Shown here one piece after another: positions 24,619 through 35,474 of a DNA stretch of 61,161 bases. The notes under the pieces were generated by a model. The model was not told where the DNA came from, did no database searches, and was given only the letters and a program-made list of their open reading frames with translations. The DNA is from Eubacteriales bacterium (GTDB lineage Bacteria; Bacillota; Clostridia; Lachnospirales; Lachnospiraceae). Numbering within the stretch: the first letter of the stretch is position 1; each line of letters starts with the position of its first letter. The position numbers were made by a program, and so were the translations under genes. The DNA lies in assembly GCA_030536755.1 (NCBI GenBank), contig JAUNPJ010000013.1:1-61161 (forward strand). The letters run 5' to 3'.

Positions 24619-25917
24619 CTATTCGTTGTCTGCATTTTGGGTTTCCGCATCGGGTACCAGTTTCACCACTGTGGAAACACTGCTTACCAGTTCATATCCT
24701 GTGGGCAGAACAATATTGACCGGAATCGTATAAGTTCCTTCTTTTCTGCCGCTGCAGTCAATATTCGCTTTAATATCTGTATCTTTCAACTGAGACAGTT
24801 CTTTGGAACTCTCTCGTACTCTTACCTGAATGCTGTCCGTCTCAAACACTGCACTAAGTCCTTTCTCAACATTTTGTGCCTCAATATTTAATGTTGGAAT
24901 GGAGTACTCCTGGCTATTCTGCGGCAGGATGCTTACCGAAGCAATCACGGTAGAATTGCTTCCGTCTGTCAGCTTAATATCTCCTGGAAGCATATCCGAA
25001 ATATCTATTTTCGTCTCAAAATCATCGTACCTTCCGGAAACATCAATATAGGAATCCGGTATTGTAATTGTATTACCGGATTCTGCCAATGCCTGCAAAG
25101 CTTCATCCGTGCCCGCAACCGTAAGACTGCCCGGCGTCAGCGTAATCTTCTCAACTTTATATCCATCTGCCGGATATCCAACATATCCTGCGCTGATCTT
25201 GATGTCATTTTTCACTTTCCACAAATCTACCGACACACTCACACTCTGATCCGTATTGTTAAATTTCAGGTATTCCATCTGACGTGGTTTGAGTTCTTCC
25301 TGATTCTTATCAATGATCTTCAGATCCGCAAGAAGCACGGAATCTTGCGTCTTTCCATCCAGGTTCACAGTTGCAATTACTTTGTCAATTTTCTGAATCA
25401 ACGACTGCGGACCGGTAATCTTAATCTTCTCCGGGCTTGCCGTCAGACTTCCAATTTCATATCCCTTTCCCGGTGTCGATTCTCCTGACGAAACCGTCAC
25501 GAGAAATTCCAGTGTCATTTTATCATCCAGCGCAATGCTCATATTCATCGGCTCTGCCTTAATATTTGCCGGAGAAATTCCCGGACAGGAGACTGAAATC
25601 GGCACCATGACAGGTGTGGTACGCATATTGGTAATCTGTGTCAGATCCGCAACAGCCTTAATATCTGTCGCCTTGATGTTGTCCACAACAGAACGTTTTC
25701 CCTTGACTGTTACACTGACAATGTCCTGATCTTCTTCCACCAGACACATCAGTCCGGCGCTCTCTACATAAGATTCATTTTTGATCGTTACTGTCACACC
25801 AGTTATCGTATCTGATATAATGGGATCATCAACATTTACCACAAGAAGCCATACCACAATTCCAATCACCACTGACATCAGTTTCAAGGGGATATTACTC
25901 AACAGTTTTTTGGTCAT
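24619..25917 (-). CDS. cdaR: CdaR (YbbR-domain) regulator of diadenylate cyclase
   Basis: A 432-residue protein with one N-terminal membrane helix (LKLMSVVIGIVVWLLVV, about 11-28) and about four extracytoplasmic YbbR-like beta domains. CdaR binds CdaA and modulates its cyclic di-AMP synthesis in Firmicutes. Its start overlaps the end of cdaA by 23 nt, indicating translational coupling. glmM, often the third gene of this cluster, is absent here; an HPr gene follows. Confidence 0.93.
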   Translation of the reverse strand: MTKKLLSNIPLKLMSVVIGIVVWLLVVNVDDPIISDTITGVTVTIKNESYVESAGLMCLVEEDQDIVSVTVKGKRSVVDNIKATDIKAVADLTQITNMRTTPVMVPISVSCPGISPANIKAEPMNMSIALDDKMTLEFLVTVSSGESTPGKGYEIGSLTASPEKIKITGPQSLIQKIDKVIATVNLDGKTQDSVLLADLKIIDKNQEELKPRQMEYLKFNNTDQSVSVSVDLWKVKNDIKISAGYVGYPADGYKVEKITLTPGSLTVAGTDEALQALAESGNTITIPDSYIDVSGRYDDFETKIDISDMLPGDIKLTDGSNSTVIASVSILPQNSQEYSIPTLNIEAQNVEKGLSAVFETDSIQVRVRESSKELSQLKDTDIKANIDCSGRKEGTYTIPVNIVLPTGYELVSSVSTVVKLVPDAETQNADNE

Positions 25918-26779
25918 GCTTGAATCGTCCCTTCCATAATTTGAACTTACTGGTTTCTATTGTTGTCTTATTCTGCAGAATCCGAAGTTCTGACTTCAAT
26001 TCCTCCATAGAGACATCTCGATTTAATTTGCCTCCGAGAGCAGTGGAAACCTTGCCGGTTTCTTCCGATACGATAATCGTCAGAGAATCGCTGACTTCAC
26101 TGATTCCCACACCGGCACGATGTCTGGTTCCAAGCTGCTTGCTAAGAGCCATATTGTCCGAAAGAGGAAGATAACAGGTTGCAGCCACAATACGATTATT
26201 TCTCACGATTACCGCTCCATCATGAAGCGGTGTATTGTGTTCGAAAATATTGATGATCAACTGGCTGCTGACCAGAGAATCAATCATAATTCCGGTTCGC
26301 TCATACTCACTTAAGATGATGTCTCCCTCAATGACGATCAATGCACCTGTCTTCACTTCTCCCATGTCAAAACAGGCACGGGCAATTTCACTAATCGTCT
26401 TATCCGTAAAACGCTCTTTGACTTCTTTACCTGAATCAAATGGAATCAGAGAAGAAATATATTTCTTCTCTCCCAGCTGCTCCAGAACCTTCCGAAGTTC
26501 CGGCTGAAAAATGACAAGAATTGCCATGATCAGCACACTGCCCAGTTTCTGCACAATCCAGAGAATCGTATTCATTTCAAAAATGTAGGCACCAAAAATA
26601 AATGCCACTACTACAAGAATACCTTTCATCAGTGTATACGCCCTGGTATTTTTAATCCAAAGCATAAACTGATACACAAAAACAGAAATGAGCAGAATTT
26701 CAATAATATCAATAATCCCAATTCTGGGTAAGGATATTTTGGTTATGTAATTATCCAGGATTGCCCAAATATTTTCCAT
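25895..26779 (-). CDS. cdaA: Diadenylate cyclase CdaA
   Basis: A 294-residue membrane enzyme that makes cyclic di-AMP from two ATP. Three N-terminal helices (about 18-95) lead to the DAC domain with the catalytic DGA motif (PLHDGAVIV) and RHR motif (GTRHRAGVG). The length matches the family (about 270-290). Cyclic di-AMP controls potassium and osmolyte uptake and wall homeostasis. It lies in a leftward operon between an unknown membrane protein and cdaR. Confidence 0.97.
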   Translation of the reverse strand: MENIWAILDNYITKISLPRIGIIDIIEILLISVFVYQFMLWIKNTRAYTLMKGILVVVAFIFGAYIFEMNTILWIVQKLGSVLIMAILVIFQPELRKVLEQLGEKKYISSLIPFDSGKEVKERFTDKTISEIARACFDMGEVKTGALIVIEGDIILSEYERTGIMIDSLVSSQLIINIFEHNTPLHDGAVIVRNNRIVAATCYLPLSDNMALSKQLGTRHRAGVGISEVSDSLTIIVSEETGKVSTALGGKLNRDVSMEELKSELRILQNKTTIETSKFKLWKGRFKHDQKTVE

Positions 26780-26817
26780 CCTTCTGCTCCTTTCTGTCTA
26801 TATTTTTTCTATCGATT

Positions 26818-27930
26818 CTATAAATCTTTGAGGGATTCCTCCAGTTTTTTCTCAAAATCCACTTCTTCCTGAGGAGCAATCACATCTTCAGATGACAGCA
26901 TCTGATCTTCTCCTTTAATTTCTTCGGAAAAGCTGTTGATGACAGGCGGCATTTCATTTACCACAGACATCGTCTTAGGTTCTGCCTCCAAAACATCTTT
27001 CTTTTCCTGTTTTCCATTAATCTTCTTAATCTGTCTGGACGATGTGCTGACAGATACCTTTGGTACCGCTTTTACATAATAGTAATAATCATCATCCTCA
27101 AAGGTCAGACTCTCTGTTCTTGTATAATCCCCGCCAAATACAAAGAATTCAAGAACAAAGCCAAGAATTACCGAACAGATTGCAGAAATCGCAAGAGATA
27201 CATAGTTCAGATTTACATCTAAAAACAGTGCTCCCACAAACAAAATAAATACATAAGTAACAACTCCGACACCGATTCCGACTCTCCATGCGTAATCCAT
27301 CGAGCGTGTGCGGAGAACATATACCAGCAGACTGACGATTACAAACGCCGCTACTGTAATCCACATTTCCTGATTTTTCATCAGACCATCCAGCATAACC
27401 TTCAGCTTCTGAGGAATCTCTGTGTCCTCACTCTGCAGTACACTGGCCTGTTCATTGACCAGACGAATGAAATAAGATAAGATCACACCGCCTGCTGCCG
27501 GTGCTGCTGTCAATGGTCCCCCCAGCAGTCCACTTCCAATCGGCACAACTGCCGGAACGTGAGCCGCAAATCCAAGCGGCGAAAATACCAGCGCAAGATT
27601 TGCGTTAGAACTAAAACGCAAAAACAGGATCATCATAAGGATAATCAGCAAACATGCAAACGCTGCCACAACCACATTCAAGGCATAACAATGCCCGATA
27701 ATAAGTGCAAAACCAATCAACATAATCGTATTAATCGGAAGGATCGCACACAGCAGTGCAAGAATCAATACAACAAAAATGCTATTGAGTGCTGAGGAAA
27801 ATCCCAGTGCAAGATTGATCCACAAAAAGTATGCCATCGCCAGCAAAAACTTTAAAATTGGCTGGATATACATTTCATGTTTTCCATAAAAATGCTTAAT
27901 ATTCTGTTTCATTTCCAACAATGCCGTCAT
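26818..27930 (-). CDS. Polytopic membrane protein of unknown function, upstream of cdaA
   Basis: A 370-residue protein with about nine membrane helices in the first 265 residues, including glycine-rich SPLGFAAHVPAVVPIGSGLLGG between helices, then a charged cytoplasmic tail (about 275-370) with DDDYYYYVKAVPKV and many Glu/Lys. I do not recognise a family with a known role. It starts at ATG 27930, overlapping the stop of the preceding small membrane gene by one base, and ends 38 nt before cdaA. The coupling suggests a partner of its neighbour and perhaps a role tied to cyclic di-AMP or osmotic balance (inference from position only). Confidence 0.85.
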   Translation of the reverse strand: MTALLEMKQNIKHFYGKHEMYIQPILKFLLAMAYFLWINLALGFSSALNSIFVVLILALLCAILPINTIMLIGFALIIGHCYALNVVVAAFACLLIILMMILFLRFSSNANLALVFSPLGFAAHVPAVVPIGSGLLGGPLTAAPAAGGVILSYFIRLVNEQASVLQSEDTEIPQKLKVMLDGLMKNQEMWITVAAFVIVSLLVYVLRTRSMDYAWRVGIGVGVVTYVFILFVGALFLDVNLNYVSLAISAICSVILGFVLEFFVFGGDYTRTESLTFEDDDYYYYVKAVPKVSVSTSSRQIKKINGKQEKKDVLEAEPKTMSVVNEMPPVINSFSEEIKGEDQMLSSEDVIAPQEEVDFEKKLEESLKDL

Positions 27931-28361
27931 TATTTTTTCCTCCTGCTCTCTGTCTGTGGGATGGTATCCACATCATTCTCCACGTACATTTGAGCAATCT
28001 TACCCAATTGCACATAATACTTTTTTACGCTTTTCTTTGCCTGACTGTATTTTACAGAATAAATCGCGTAAATAACAAGAGAATATAAAACCAGCAAAAT
28101 AAGGTAGACTACAATCAGTCCAACACCAATTCCTACCAAATTCATTTTATTCACATTGTCCAGCAGTTCTTCTGCAAAATATCCTACGCCAATTGCCAGA
28201 ATCAGGATATAGGCAATCGTGATCAGAAAGAAGTTCTTGATCAATGCCAGCCCAATATAATCACTCCGATAATATTTACTGACAGGAAGATACTTCTTGC
28301 CTTCATTTTGTTCGTAGGAAGCCAGCTTAATCATAGTTCTGACTTTTTCTTCATTCAGCAT
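27930..28361 (-). CDS. Small two-helix membrane protein of unknown function
   Basis: A 143-residue protein: a cytoplasmic N-terminal segment (MLNEEKVRTMIKLASYEQNE, then PVSKYYRSDYIG), two long membrane helices (about 47-70 and 80-108), and a Lys-rich C-terminus. The start at 28361 has GGAG 6 nt upstream; an upstream in-frame extension has no ribosome site. The stop overlaps the start of the polytopic membrane protein, so the two are probably made together. No known family was recognised. Confidence 0.82.
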   Translation of the reverse strand: MLNEEKVRTMIKLASYEQNEGKKYLPVSKYYRSDYIGLALIKNFFLITIAYILILAIGVGYFAEELLDNVNKMNLVGIGVGLIVVYLILLVLYSLVIYAIYSVKYSQAKKSVKKYYVQLGKIAQMYVENDVDTIPQTESRRKK

Positions 28362-28462
28362 ATCTAACTCCTTATTTTTTCTTTCATGCATCCGTTTTAC
28401 CGGACATAGAAACAACTATGCGGATTAATTGTAACATATATCCACTTTTGTGAAAAGGGGTT

Positions 28463-29176
28463 TTAGAATCCTTTTCCCTGACATAGCGTGAGAAAATAAA
28501 TTCTTTCCGCACCGTTTTCTTTGAGAATTTCTGCCACAGCATCAATCGTGCTTCCTGTCGTATACACATCATCGACCAAAAGGAGCGTTTTGCACGGTCT
28601 GAAATTTTTTCCAATGCAAAATGCCTGTTTCAAATTGCGTCTGCGCTCTTTTGCCGTCAGCTCTTTCTGTGCCTTTCCTTCCTTTGTCCGCAAGACAGCA
28701 TTATGAAAAACAGGAATTCCATAAATTTTTCCAATTCCATCTGCCAGATATTCCGATTGATTGAATCCGCGCAGCTTTTGTTTGTGCAAAGTCATAGGAA
28801 TCGGAACAATTCCTTCCGGTTTCCACCGATTCATATACGGACGCCCATATTCTGCCATCGCCCGAATATAAAAATCGCCGTATTCTCTTCGTCCATGGAA
28901 TTTAAAATTTTCAATGGAGCGGCGCATCGTATCATCATAAACATAAATACCGATTCCCTGATCATATACATGATGCGACTTCATACAGTCACCACAGTAT
29001 TCCTGCTCTTCGCCGCGTATGCTTTTTCCGCATTGAAAACATCTTGGCTGTACAATGGGATGCAGTGTCTGCAGACACCGGTCACAGATTATCTTTTCTT
29101 TCCCCGACACAATGTTATGACATACCGGACAGCATCTTGGATACAGACTGTCCAGAAGTATTTTCTTAATCTTCAT
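28463..29176 (-). CDS. comF: ComF family protein (phosphoribosyltransferase-like)
   Basis: A 237-residue ComF protein: an N-terminal zinc-ribbon with paired cysteines (CCPVCHNIV, CDRCLQ, CFQCGK, CGDC; about 14-65) and a C-terminal phosphoribosyltransferase fold with LLLVDDVYTTGSTIDA. ComF acts in uptake of transforming DNA in B. subtilis, possibly assisting helicase loading, but is also present in non-transforming species. Start ATG 29176 overlaps the recD2 stop (ATGA), so the two are translationally coupled. About 100 nt follow before the next gene. Confidence 0.93.
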   Translation of the reverse strand: MKIKKILLDSLYPRCCPVCHNIVSGKEKIICDRCLQTLHPIVQPRCFQCGKSIRGEEQEYCGDCMKSHHVYDQGIGIYVYDDTMRRSIENFKFHGRREYGDFYIRAMAEYGRPYMNRWKPEGIVPIPMTLHKQKLRGFNQSEYLADGIGKIYGIPVFHNAVLRTKEGKAQKELTAKERRRNLKQAFCIGKNFRPCKTLLLVDDVYTTGSTIDAVAEILKENGAERIYFLTLCQGKGF

Positions 29177-31404
29177 CCATCGCCTTTCTCCCCAAACTCT
29201 CTGATGCGGCATTCCAGTGTACTGTATCGCTTCTGTTCTCTCTCATTATCGATCATCGCCTGGAATGTCACTTCACTGCCTACAATCGTGACACATTTTC
29301 TGGCCCTTGTCACCGCAGTGTACAAAAGATTTCTGTTCATCAGCATTCTCGGTCCTCCAAGCAGCGGAATCACCACCGCCGGATATTCGCTTCCCTGTGA
29401 TTTGTGAATAGTGATCGCATACGCAAGTTCCAATTCATCCAGCTGCTTGTAATTGTAATCTACAAATCTTCCATCTTCAAATTCCACCGTCATGATTTCG
29501 GCATAATCATTCAAATCCCGAATGATTCCCGTATCTCCGTTAAACACACCAATTCCATGATCAATGGCAATTCCATGCAGCCCCCTGATTTCCCATTCAA
29601 TCTGATAATTATTCTTAATCTGCATGACCTTATCCCCCTGACGGAACAGACGTGTCCCAAATTCCTTCTCTTTCTTGCCAGGCTCCGACGGATTCAGATA
29701 ACGCTGCAGGATCTGGTTCAATTGCTCCACACCAAGAATCCCCTTTCTCATCGGCGTTAATACCTGGATATCTGTTGGTCTGGCATCCACAAATTTGGGG
29801 AGTTTCTCCTGAATCAACGCAATCAGCACCCGGATAATGATATTGGCATCGTATCGTTTCAGAAAGAAAAAATCCATACTCTTGTTATCCAGTGACACCG
29901 GCTCTCCGTGATTGATTTTATGAGCATTCACAACAATATCACTCTGTGTCGCCTGCCTGAATATTTTATTCAGCTCTACCACATGAAATGCATGGGAATT
30001 GATAATATCACGCAAAACATTTCCCGGTCCGACGCTCGGAAGCTGGTTCACATCCCCAACCAGAATCAGCCTTGTTCCCACCGACACTGCTGCCAGAAGG
30101 GCATGCATCAGATAAATATCTACCATCGACATCTCATCGATGATCACCACATCGACATCCAGCGGATTCTGTTCGTTGCGCTCAAACATCACTGCACGAT
30201 CATTTTCCTCCACACCTCCGGACAGCTCCAGCAGGCGATGTACCGTTCTGGCTTCACATCCCGTCGCCTCCGTCATGCGCTTGGCTGCACGCCCCGTAGG
30301 CGCAGCAAGAGCGATGGACAGCCCTTCCGCTTCAAAATACTGAATCATTGTATTGATCGTCGTCGTTTTTCCGGTTCCCGGCCCTCCGGTCAGAATAAAC
30401 AGCCCATTCTGTGCAGCCTCGATAACAGCCTGATGCTGCAGTTCATCCAGTGCAGTTCCCATCTCCTCCTCGATCTCTCTGACTCTTCGTTCCAGCGTAT
30501 TCAGATCCACCTTTCCGGATACATTCAGCTCGTTCAGCATTCGTGCCGTATCCAGTTCCAGATGATACAGCTGACTGGTATATACAACCACCTGATCCTC
30601 AAGCTCCCGAAGAACAATTTTTCTTTCAATGGCAAGATTCATCAGCTGCTGCTCCATTCCTTCTGTACCAATTTCCAGAATCTCTGCCGTTCGTTCCAGA
30701 AGAAGCTGCTGCGGAACATAAATATGCCCGGACAGCGTTGCCTGCCCAAGCATGTAAAGAAGACCGCTTCGGATACGAAACTCTGAATTTTTCTCAATTC
30801 CTGTTCTCGCTGCGATCTCATCCGCAATCTTAAATCCGACGCCCTGGATATCCTCCGCCATCCGATACGGATTTTCCTTGATCATCGTATACATTTCCTG
30901 CTTGTAATGTTTATAGATCTTCGCCCCAAGTGTCAGAGAAACTCCGTATTTCTGCAAAAACATCATAGCGTTTCTCATGTCAGACTTCTCAGCCACCTGT
31001 TCGCCGATCTGCATCGCCATTCGTTTGCTGATTCCTTTTACCTCTGCCAGACGTTCCGGCTCTTCCTCCACAATGCGAAGTGTATCTCCTTTGAATCGCC
31101 GCACGATCCTCGCTGCCAGAGCCGCTCCCACACCTTTGATCGCACCGGAGCCAAGATAGCGTTCCATAGCCATAGCATCTTCCGGGACTTTTGTCTCAAA
31201 AGATGCGATCAAAAACTGCTTTCCATATGTAGGATGCTCAACATAACGGCCTGTTGCCTCCACAGTCTCCCCCTGCGAGATTGCCTGAAGATTCCCCACA
31301 CACGTAATCTCCTCATCTTCTGCGGTCATTACCAGAACGGTATATCCATTTTCCTCATTTCGAAAAATAATATGATCTATATACCCTGTAATTTTTTCTT
31401 CCAT
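29173..31404 (-). CDS. recD2: RecD2-type ATP-dependent DNA helicase
   Basis: A 743-residue SF1B 5'-3' helicase. The long N-terminal region with helix-hairpin-helix repeats (IKGVGAALAARIV, VKGISKRMA, IQGVGFKIADEIA) is typical of RecD2, as opposed to the RecD subunit of RecBCD. The motor has Walker A GGPGTGKTTTI, Walker B VVIIDEMSMVD, and C-terminal motif AITIHKSQGSEYP. It acts in mismatch-related repair and replication fork maintenance in Firmicutes. ATG 31404 (MEEKITGYID) is chosen; GGGAGG lies 12 nt upstream, slightly far. Confidence 0.94.
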   Translation of the reverse strand: MEEKITGYIDHIIFRNEENGYTVLVMTAEDEEITCVGNLQAISQGETVEATGRYVEHPTYGKQFLIASFETKVPEDAMAMERYLGSGAIKGVGAALAARIVRRFKGDTLRIVEEEPERLAEVKGISKRMAMQIGEQVAEKSDMRNAMMFLQKYGVSLTLGAKIYKHYKQEMYTMIKENPYRMAEDIQGVGFKIADEIAARTGIEKNSEFRIRSGLLYMLGQATLSGHIYVPQQLLLERTAEILEIGTEGMEQQLMNLAIERKIVLRELEDQVVVYTSQLYHLELDTARMLNELNVSGKVDLNTLERRVREIEEEMGTALDELQHQAVIEAAQNGLFILTGGPGTGKTTTINTMIQYFEAEGLSIALAAPTGRAAKRMTEATGCEARTVHRLLELSGGVEENDRAVMFERNEQNPLDVDVVIIDEMSMVDIYLMHALLAAVSVGTRLILVGDVNQLPSVGPGNVLRDIINSHAFHVVELNKIFRQATQSDIVVNAHKINHGEPVSLDNKSMDFFFLKRYDANIIIRVLIALIQEKLPKFVDARPTDIQVLTPMRKGILGVEQLNQILQRYLNPSEPGKKEKEFGTRLFRQGDKVMQIKNNYQIEWEIRGLHGIAIDHGIGVFNGDTGIIRDLNDYAEIMTVEFEDGRFVDYNYKQLDELELAYAITIHKSQGSEYPAVVIPLLGGPRMLMNRNLLYTAVTRARKCVTIVGSEVTFQAMIDNEREQKRYSTLECRIREFGEKGDG

Positions 31405-31445
31405 TTGTTTTTTATTCCTCCCATTCACAGCACTCATGCACGCCA

Positions 31446-31482
31446 ACAAAAGGGAGGTGCGCTGTAAACGCATTCCTCCCTT
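31446..31482 (-). terminator. Intrinsic terminator after mreB
   Basis: An 8-bp stem AAGGGAGG/CCTCCCTT with an inner TGCG/CGCA pairing (31450-31482), followed on the minus strand by TTTTGTT. It lies 20 nt beyond the mreB stop and separates mreB from recD2. Confidence 0.8.
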
Positions 31483-31502
31483 CATCCGCCCTATATGGTA
31501 AC

Positions 31503-32489
31503 CTATTTCATCTCATCCAGTATTTTCGCATATCTGCCCGTTCCCACGACTGCCGCAAACATAGGCTCCTCTGCCAAAAGCGTATTAATTCCGGTCTTTT
31601 GCTCTACGAGATTTTCCATTCCATTGAGCAAAGCTCCTCCACCAGTCAGCACAATGCCACGGTCTACGATATCCGCCGCCAGTTCCGGCGGTGTCTGCTC
31701 CAGCACATGATGGATTCCATCCAAAATCTGCACGGTACAGTCACGCATTGCCTGACGGATCTCCACGGAGGTCAAAGTTGTCACTTGCGGAAGACCGGTA
31801 ATCACATTTCTTCCTTTTACTTCCATGGTACGGACTTCTGGTTCATCCCATACCGTACCAATCTTCATCTTAATGCTCTCCGCAATCTGCTCCCCAATAA
31901 ACAGATTGTGGTTTTTGCGCACATGACGCATAATTGCCTCATCAAAATTGCTTCCTGCCACTTTAATCGAATGAGATACCACCGTACTTCCCAGCGAAAT
32001 GATCGCCATATCGCTTGTTCCGCCTCCAATATCCACGATCATATTTCCACAGGGCCGTTTGATATCAATCCCTGCTCCGGCCGCTGCCGCAATGGGTGCT
32101 TCGATCAGAAAAACTTCGCGGGCACCTGCCTGATAAGCAGCCTGCTCCACTGCCATTTTTTCCACCTCTGTGATTCCGCTCGGAATACAGATGGTAATGC
32201 GCGGCTTACGGAAAGCTCTTTTTCCGGTCGCCTTCAAGATAAAGTATTTCAGCATCATTTCTGTAATGCTATAGTCCGCGATCACACCCTGACGCAGAGG
32301 ATGAATGGCAATGATATTTCCCTGGGTCTTCTGTATCATCTGCCGGGCCTCTTCTCCCATCGCCACCACTTTTCCGCTGTCCTTGTCGTAGGCAGCAACG
32401 GATGGCTCTTTGAGGACGATGCCTCTTCCAGCCGCATACACAAGTATACTGCTTGTTCCCAAATCAATTCCAATATCTACTGATGCCAT
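31503..32489 (-). CDS. mreB: MreB/Mbl rod-shape actin homologue
   Basis: A 328-residue bacterial actin. ATPase motifs are IGIDLGTSSILVY (phosphate 1), VDIGGGTSDMAIISLG (phosphate 2) and GIVLTGGGALLNGM (adenosine). MreB filaments guide lateral wall synthesis. The length (about 330-345 normal) is intact. mreC and mreD are not adjacent, so this could be the Mbl-type paralogue. Start ATG 32489 follows AAGGGG with 6-nt spacing. A weak promoter (TTTCTA, 17 bp, TATAAT at 32537-32542) lies just after the uvrA stop. Confidence 0.94.
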   Translation of the reverse strand: MASVDIGIDLGTSSILVYAAGRGIVLKEPSVAAYDKDSGKVVAMGEEARQMIQKTQGNIIAIHPLRQGVIADYSITEMMLKYFILKATGKRAFRKPRITICIPSGITEVEKMAVEQAAYQAGAREVFLIEAPIAAAAGAGIDIKRPCGNMIVDIGGGTSDMAIISLGSTVVSHSIKVAGSNFDEAIMRHVRKNHNLFIGEQIAESIKMKIGTVWDEPEVRTMEVKGRNVITGLPQVTTLTSVEIRQAMRDCTVQILDGIHHVLEQTPPELAADIVDRGIVLTGGGALLNGMENLVEQKTGINTLLAEEPMFAAVVGTGRYAKILDEMK

Positions 32490-32568
32490 CACGATCCCCT
32501 TCCATTTCTCATTCCTGAACATTTTCCATGAATTTTATTATATATAAAATTATGAAAAATAGAAAGCA

Positions 32569-35415
32569 TTATTTTGTCTCCAGATATTTCTTTACATATT
32601 TTCCAGTATAAGAGACAGGATTGGCCGCCACTTCCTCAGGAGTTCCGACAGCAATGACCGTTCCGCCACGATCTCCTCCCTCCGGACCGATGTCGATAAT
32701 ATAATCTGCCGTCTTGATGACATCGAGATTATGTTCAATGACCAGCACGGTATTGCCTCCCTCAGACAATCTCTGCAGAATTTCAATCAGCTTATGCACA
32801 TCCGCAAAATGAAGCCCCGTGGTAGGCTCATCCAGAATATAAATCGTCTTTCCGGTACTGCGCCGGCTCAGCTCTGTGGCCAGTTTTACCCTCTGTGCTT
32901 CTCCTCCGGACAATGTGGTGGACGGCTGTCCCAGACGAATATAAGAAAGCCCTACATCATACAGCGTCTGAATCTTTCTGTGAATGGACGGAATATTTTC
33001 AAAGAACGGCAATGCCTCCTCCACCGTCATATTCAGCACATCGTAAATACTTTTGTCTTTGTATTTTACCTCCAGTGTCTCGCGATTGTATCGTTTTCCA
33101 TGACACACTTCACACGGCACGTAGACATCAGGCAAAAAATGCATTTCAATCTTGATAATGCCGTCTCCGCTGCAGGCTTCACATCGTCCTCCTTTGACAT
33201 TAAAGCTGAAACGCCCTTTTTTGTATCCGCGCGCTTTGGCATCTGCTGTCGCGGCAAACAGATCACGAATCTGATCAAACACACCGGTGTATGTCGCCGG
33301 ATTCGATCTTGGCGTGCGCCCAATCGGAGACTGATCGATATTAATGACCTTGTCCAGCTGTTCCGTTCCGAGAATCTGGTCATGCTCTCCCGGGATCGTA
33401 CGGGCACGATTCAGTTTCTTCGCCAGTCCTTTGTACAAAATCTCGTTGACAAGTGAACTTTTTCCGGAACCGGACACACCCGTCACACAGGTCATCACTC
33501 CCAGAGGAATCTCCACGTCAATGTTTTTCAGATTGTTCTGTCTTGCCCCTTTGACTGTGAGGAATCCCTCAGGTTCTCTGCGCTCTTTTGGTACCGGAAT
33601 TTTCATTCTTCCGCTCAGATATGCGCCGGTGATAGACTTCTTATTCTTCATCAATTCTTTCGCCGTACCGATTCCTACCAGCTCTCCGCCATGCTCTCCG
33701 GCTCCCGGTCCGATATCTACCACACAATCGGCGGCCAGCATCGTATCCTCGTCGTGTTCTACCACGATCAGCGTATTGCCAAGATCACGCAGATGCTTCA
33801 GCGTCGCCAGAAGCTTGTCATTGTCCCGCTGATGAAGACCGATACTCGGTTCATCCAGAATATAAGCCACGCCTACCAGACCGGAACCGATCTGAGTCGC
33901 CAGACGAATTCGCTGTGCTTCCCCTCCGGACAGCGTTCCTGTCGCACGGGATAATGTCAGATAATCCAGTCCCACATCCGCCAGAAATCCGACTCTTGCT
34001 TTAATCTCTTTGAGAATCTGCTCGCCGATCAAAAGCTGCTGCTTTGTCAGCTTTAGAGAATCCATCCATTGTTTCAGCTTCTCAATGGACAGTGACGTCA
34101 CCTGATAAATGTTTCTATCACAGATTGTAGCTGCCAGCGCTTCTTTCTTCAGCCTCTGCCCCTTGCACACCGGACACGGCGTAATGCGCATAAATGACTC
34201 ATATTCCTGCCTCGTAATCTGCGAAGAAGTCTCTCGGTATCTTCGTTCCACATTGCGCAGAAGTCCCTCAAAAGCCACATCATAAACGCCTTCTCCGCGC
34301 TGGCCCTTATAATGTACCTTCACGGTCTTTCCTTCTGTTCCGTGGATCAGGACATCCCGCACTTGCTTCGGGTATTCCTCAAAAGGAGTGTCCAGATCAA
34401 ACTGATACTCTGTGCACAATGCCTGCAAAATCGCATTGGTAAAGCTGTTCTTATCCGCACAGGACTGCCATCCCATGACCACGATCGCCCCCTGATTGAT
34501 ACTCAGACTCTGATCCGGTATCATCAGATCGATATCAAACTCCATTTTGTAGCCAAGGCCGGTGCACTCCGGGCAGGCTCCAAACGGATTATTAAAGGAA
34601 AAACTTCTCGGTTCAATCTCATCCACACTGATTCCGCAGTCCGGGCAGGAGAAACTCTGACTGAAATTCAGATATTTTCCGTCCATCGTATCGACTACAA
34701 GAAGTCCGTCAGAGAGGTTCAGTACCGTCTCAATCGAATCGGTCAGCCGTTTTTCGATGCCCGGTTTTACCACAAGTCTGTCCACCACAATGGCAATGGT
34801 GTGTTTGATATTTTTATCCAGATTGATCTCCTCAGACAGTTCATACATACTTCCATCCACATGCACACGCACAAATCCGCTTTTTCTCGCACGCTCCAGA
34901 AGCTTCGCATGGGTGCCCTTTCTCCCGCGCACCACTGGAGCCAGCAGTTGGATTTTTGCCCGTTCCGGCAAGGCCATGATCTGATCTACCATCTGGTCTA
35001 CCGTCTGGCGCTTAATCTCTCTTCCGCATTTCGGACAATGCGGAACTCCAATCCTCGCAAACAAAAGACGAAAATAATCATAAATCTCTGTCACAGTTCC
35101 GACCGTCGATCTCGGATTTCTGTTGGTCGTCTTCTGATCTATGGAAATCGCCGGTGACAGACCTTCAATACTTTCCACATCCGGCTTCTCCATCTGTCCC
35201 AGAAATTGTCTCGCATAAGAAGACAAAGATTCCATATATCGTCTCTGCCCCTCCGCATATATCGTATCAAAAGCCAGCGAACTTTTTCCGGAACCGCTCA
35301 GCCCGGTCAGAACTACCAGTTCATTTCTTGGAATATCCACATCCAGATGCTTCAGATTATTCTCGTTGGCTCCTCTGATTTTAATAAATTGCCTGCTTGA
35401 TTTTCTCGCTGCCAT
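32569..35415 (-). CDS. uvrA: Excinuclease ABC subunit A
   Basis: A 948-residue UvrA with two ABC ATPase modules (Walker [17 protein letters not shown] near residue 33 and [15 protein letters not shown] near 645; signatures LSGGEAQRI and LSGGEAQRV) and zinc-finger cysteines ([15 protein letters not shown]...[14 protein letters not shown]...CEVCHG). It detects helix-distorting DNA lesions with UvrB. The promoter carries an SOS-type box. uvrB is not in the window. The start has AGGAG 6 nt upstream. Confidence 0.98.
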   Translation of the reverse strand: MAARKSSRQFIKIRGANENNLKHLDVDIPRNELVVLTGLSGSGKSSLAFDTIYAEGQRRYMESLSSYARQFLGQMEKPDVESIEGLSPAISIDQKTTNRNPRSTVGTVTEIYDYFRLLFARIGVPHCPKCGREIKRQTVDQMVDQIMALPERAKIQLLAPVVRGRKGTHAKLLERARKSGFVRVHVDGSMYELSEEINLDKNIKHTIAIVVDRLVVKPGIEKRLTDSIETVLNLSDGLLVVDTMDGKYLNFSQSFSCPDCGISVDEIEPRSFSFNNPFGACPECTGLGYKMEFDIDLMIPDQSLSINQGAIVVMGWQSCADKNSFTNAILQALCTEYQFDLDTPFEEYPKQVRDVLIHGTEGKTVKVHYKGQRGEGVYDVAFEGLLRNVERRYRETSSQITRQEYESFMRITPCPVCKGQRLKKEALAATICDRNIYQVTSLSIEKLKQWMDSLKLTKQQLLIGEQILKEIKARVGFLADVGLDYLTLSRATGTLSGGEAQRIRLATQIGSGLVGVAYILDEPSIGLHQRDNDKLLATLKHLRDLGNTLIVVEHDEDTMLAADCVVDIGPGAGEHGGELVGIGTAKELMKNKKSITGAYLSGRMKIPVPKERREPEGFLTVKGARQNNLKNIDVEIPLGVMTCVTGVSGSGKSSLVNEILYKGLAKKLNRARTIPGEHDQILGTEQLDKVINIDQSPIGRTPRSNPATYTGVFDQIRDLFAATADAKARGYKKGRFSFNVKGGRCEACSGDGIIKIEMHFLPDVYVPCEVCHGKRYNRETLEVKYKDKSIYDVLNMTVEEALPFFENIPSIHRKIQTLYDVGLSYIRLGQPSTTLSGGEAQRVKLATELSRRSTGKTIYILDEPTTGLHFADVHKLIEILQRLSEGGNTVLVIEHNLDVIKTADYIIDIGPEGGDRGGTVIAVGTPEEVAANPVSYTGKYVKKYLETK

Positions 35416-35474
35416 GTTCTCTCCTCATTCAGTAGTCATGAATCTTTTTTCTCTATGTTCTCTCTCGTCCTTAT

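Noticed and set aside
30140-30343. Serine/threonine-rich rightward frame opposite recD2
   Set aside because: Shadow of the helicase motifs on the other strand; no start signals.
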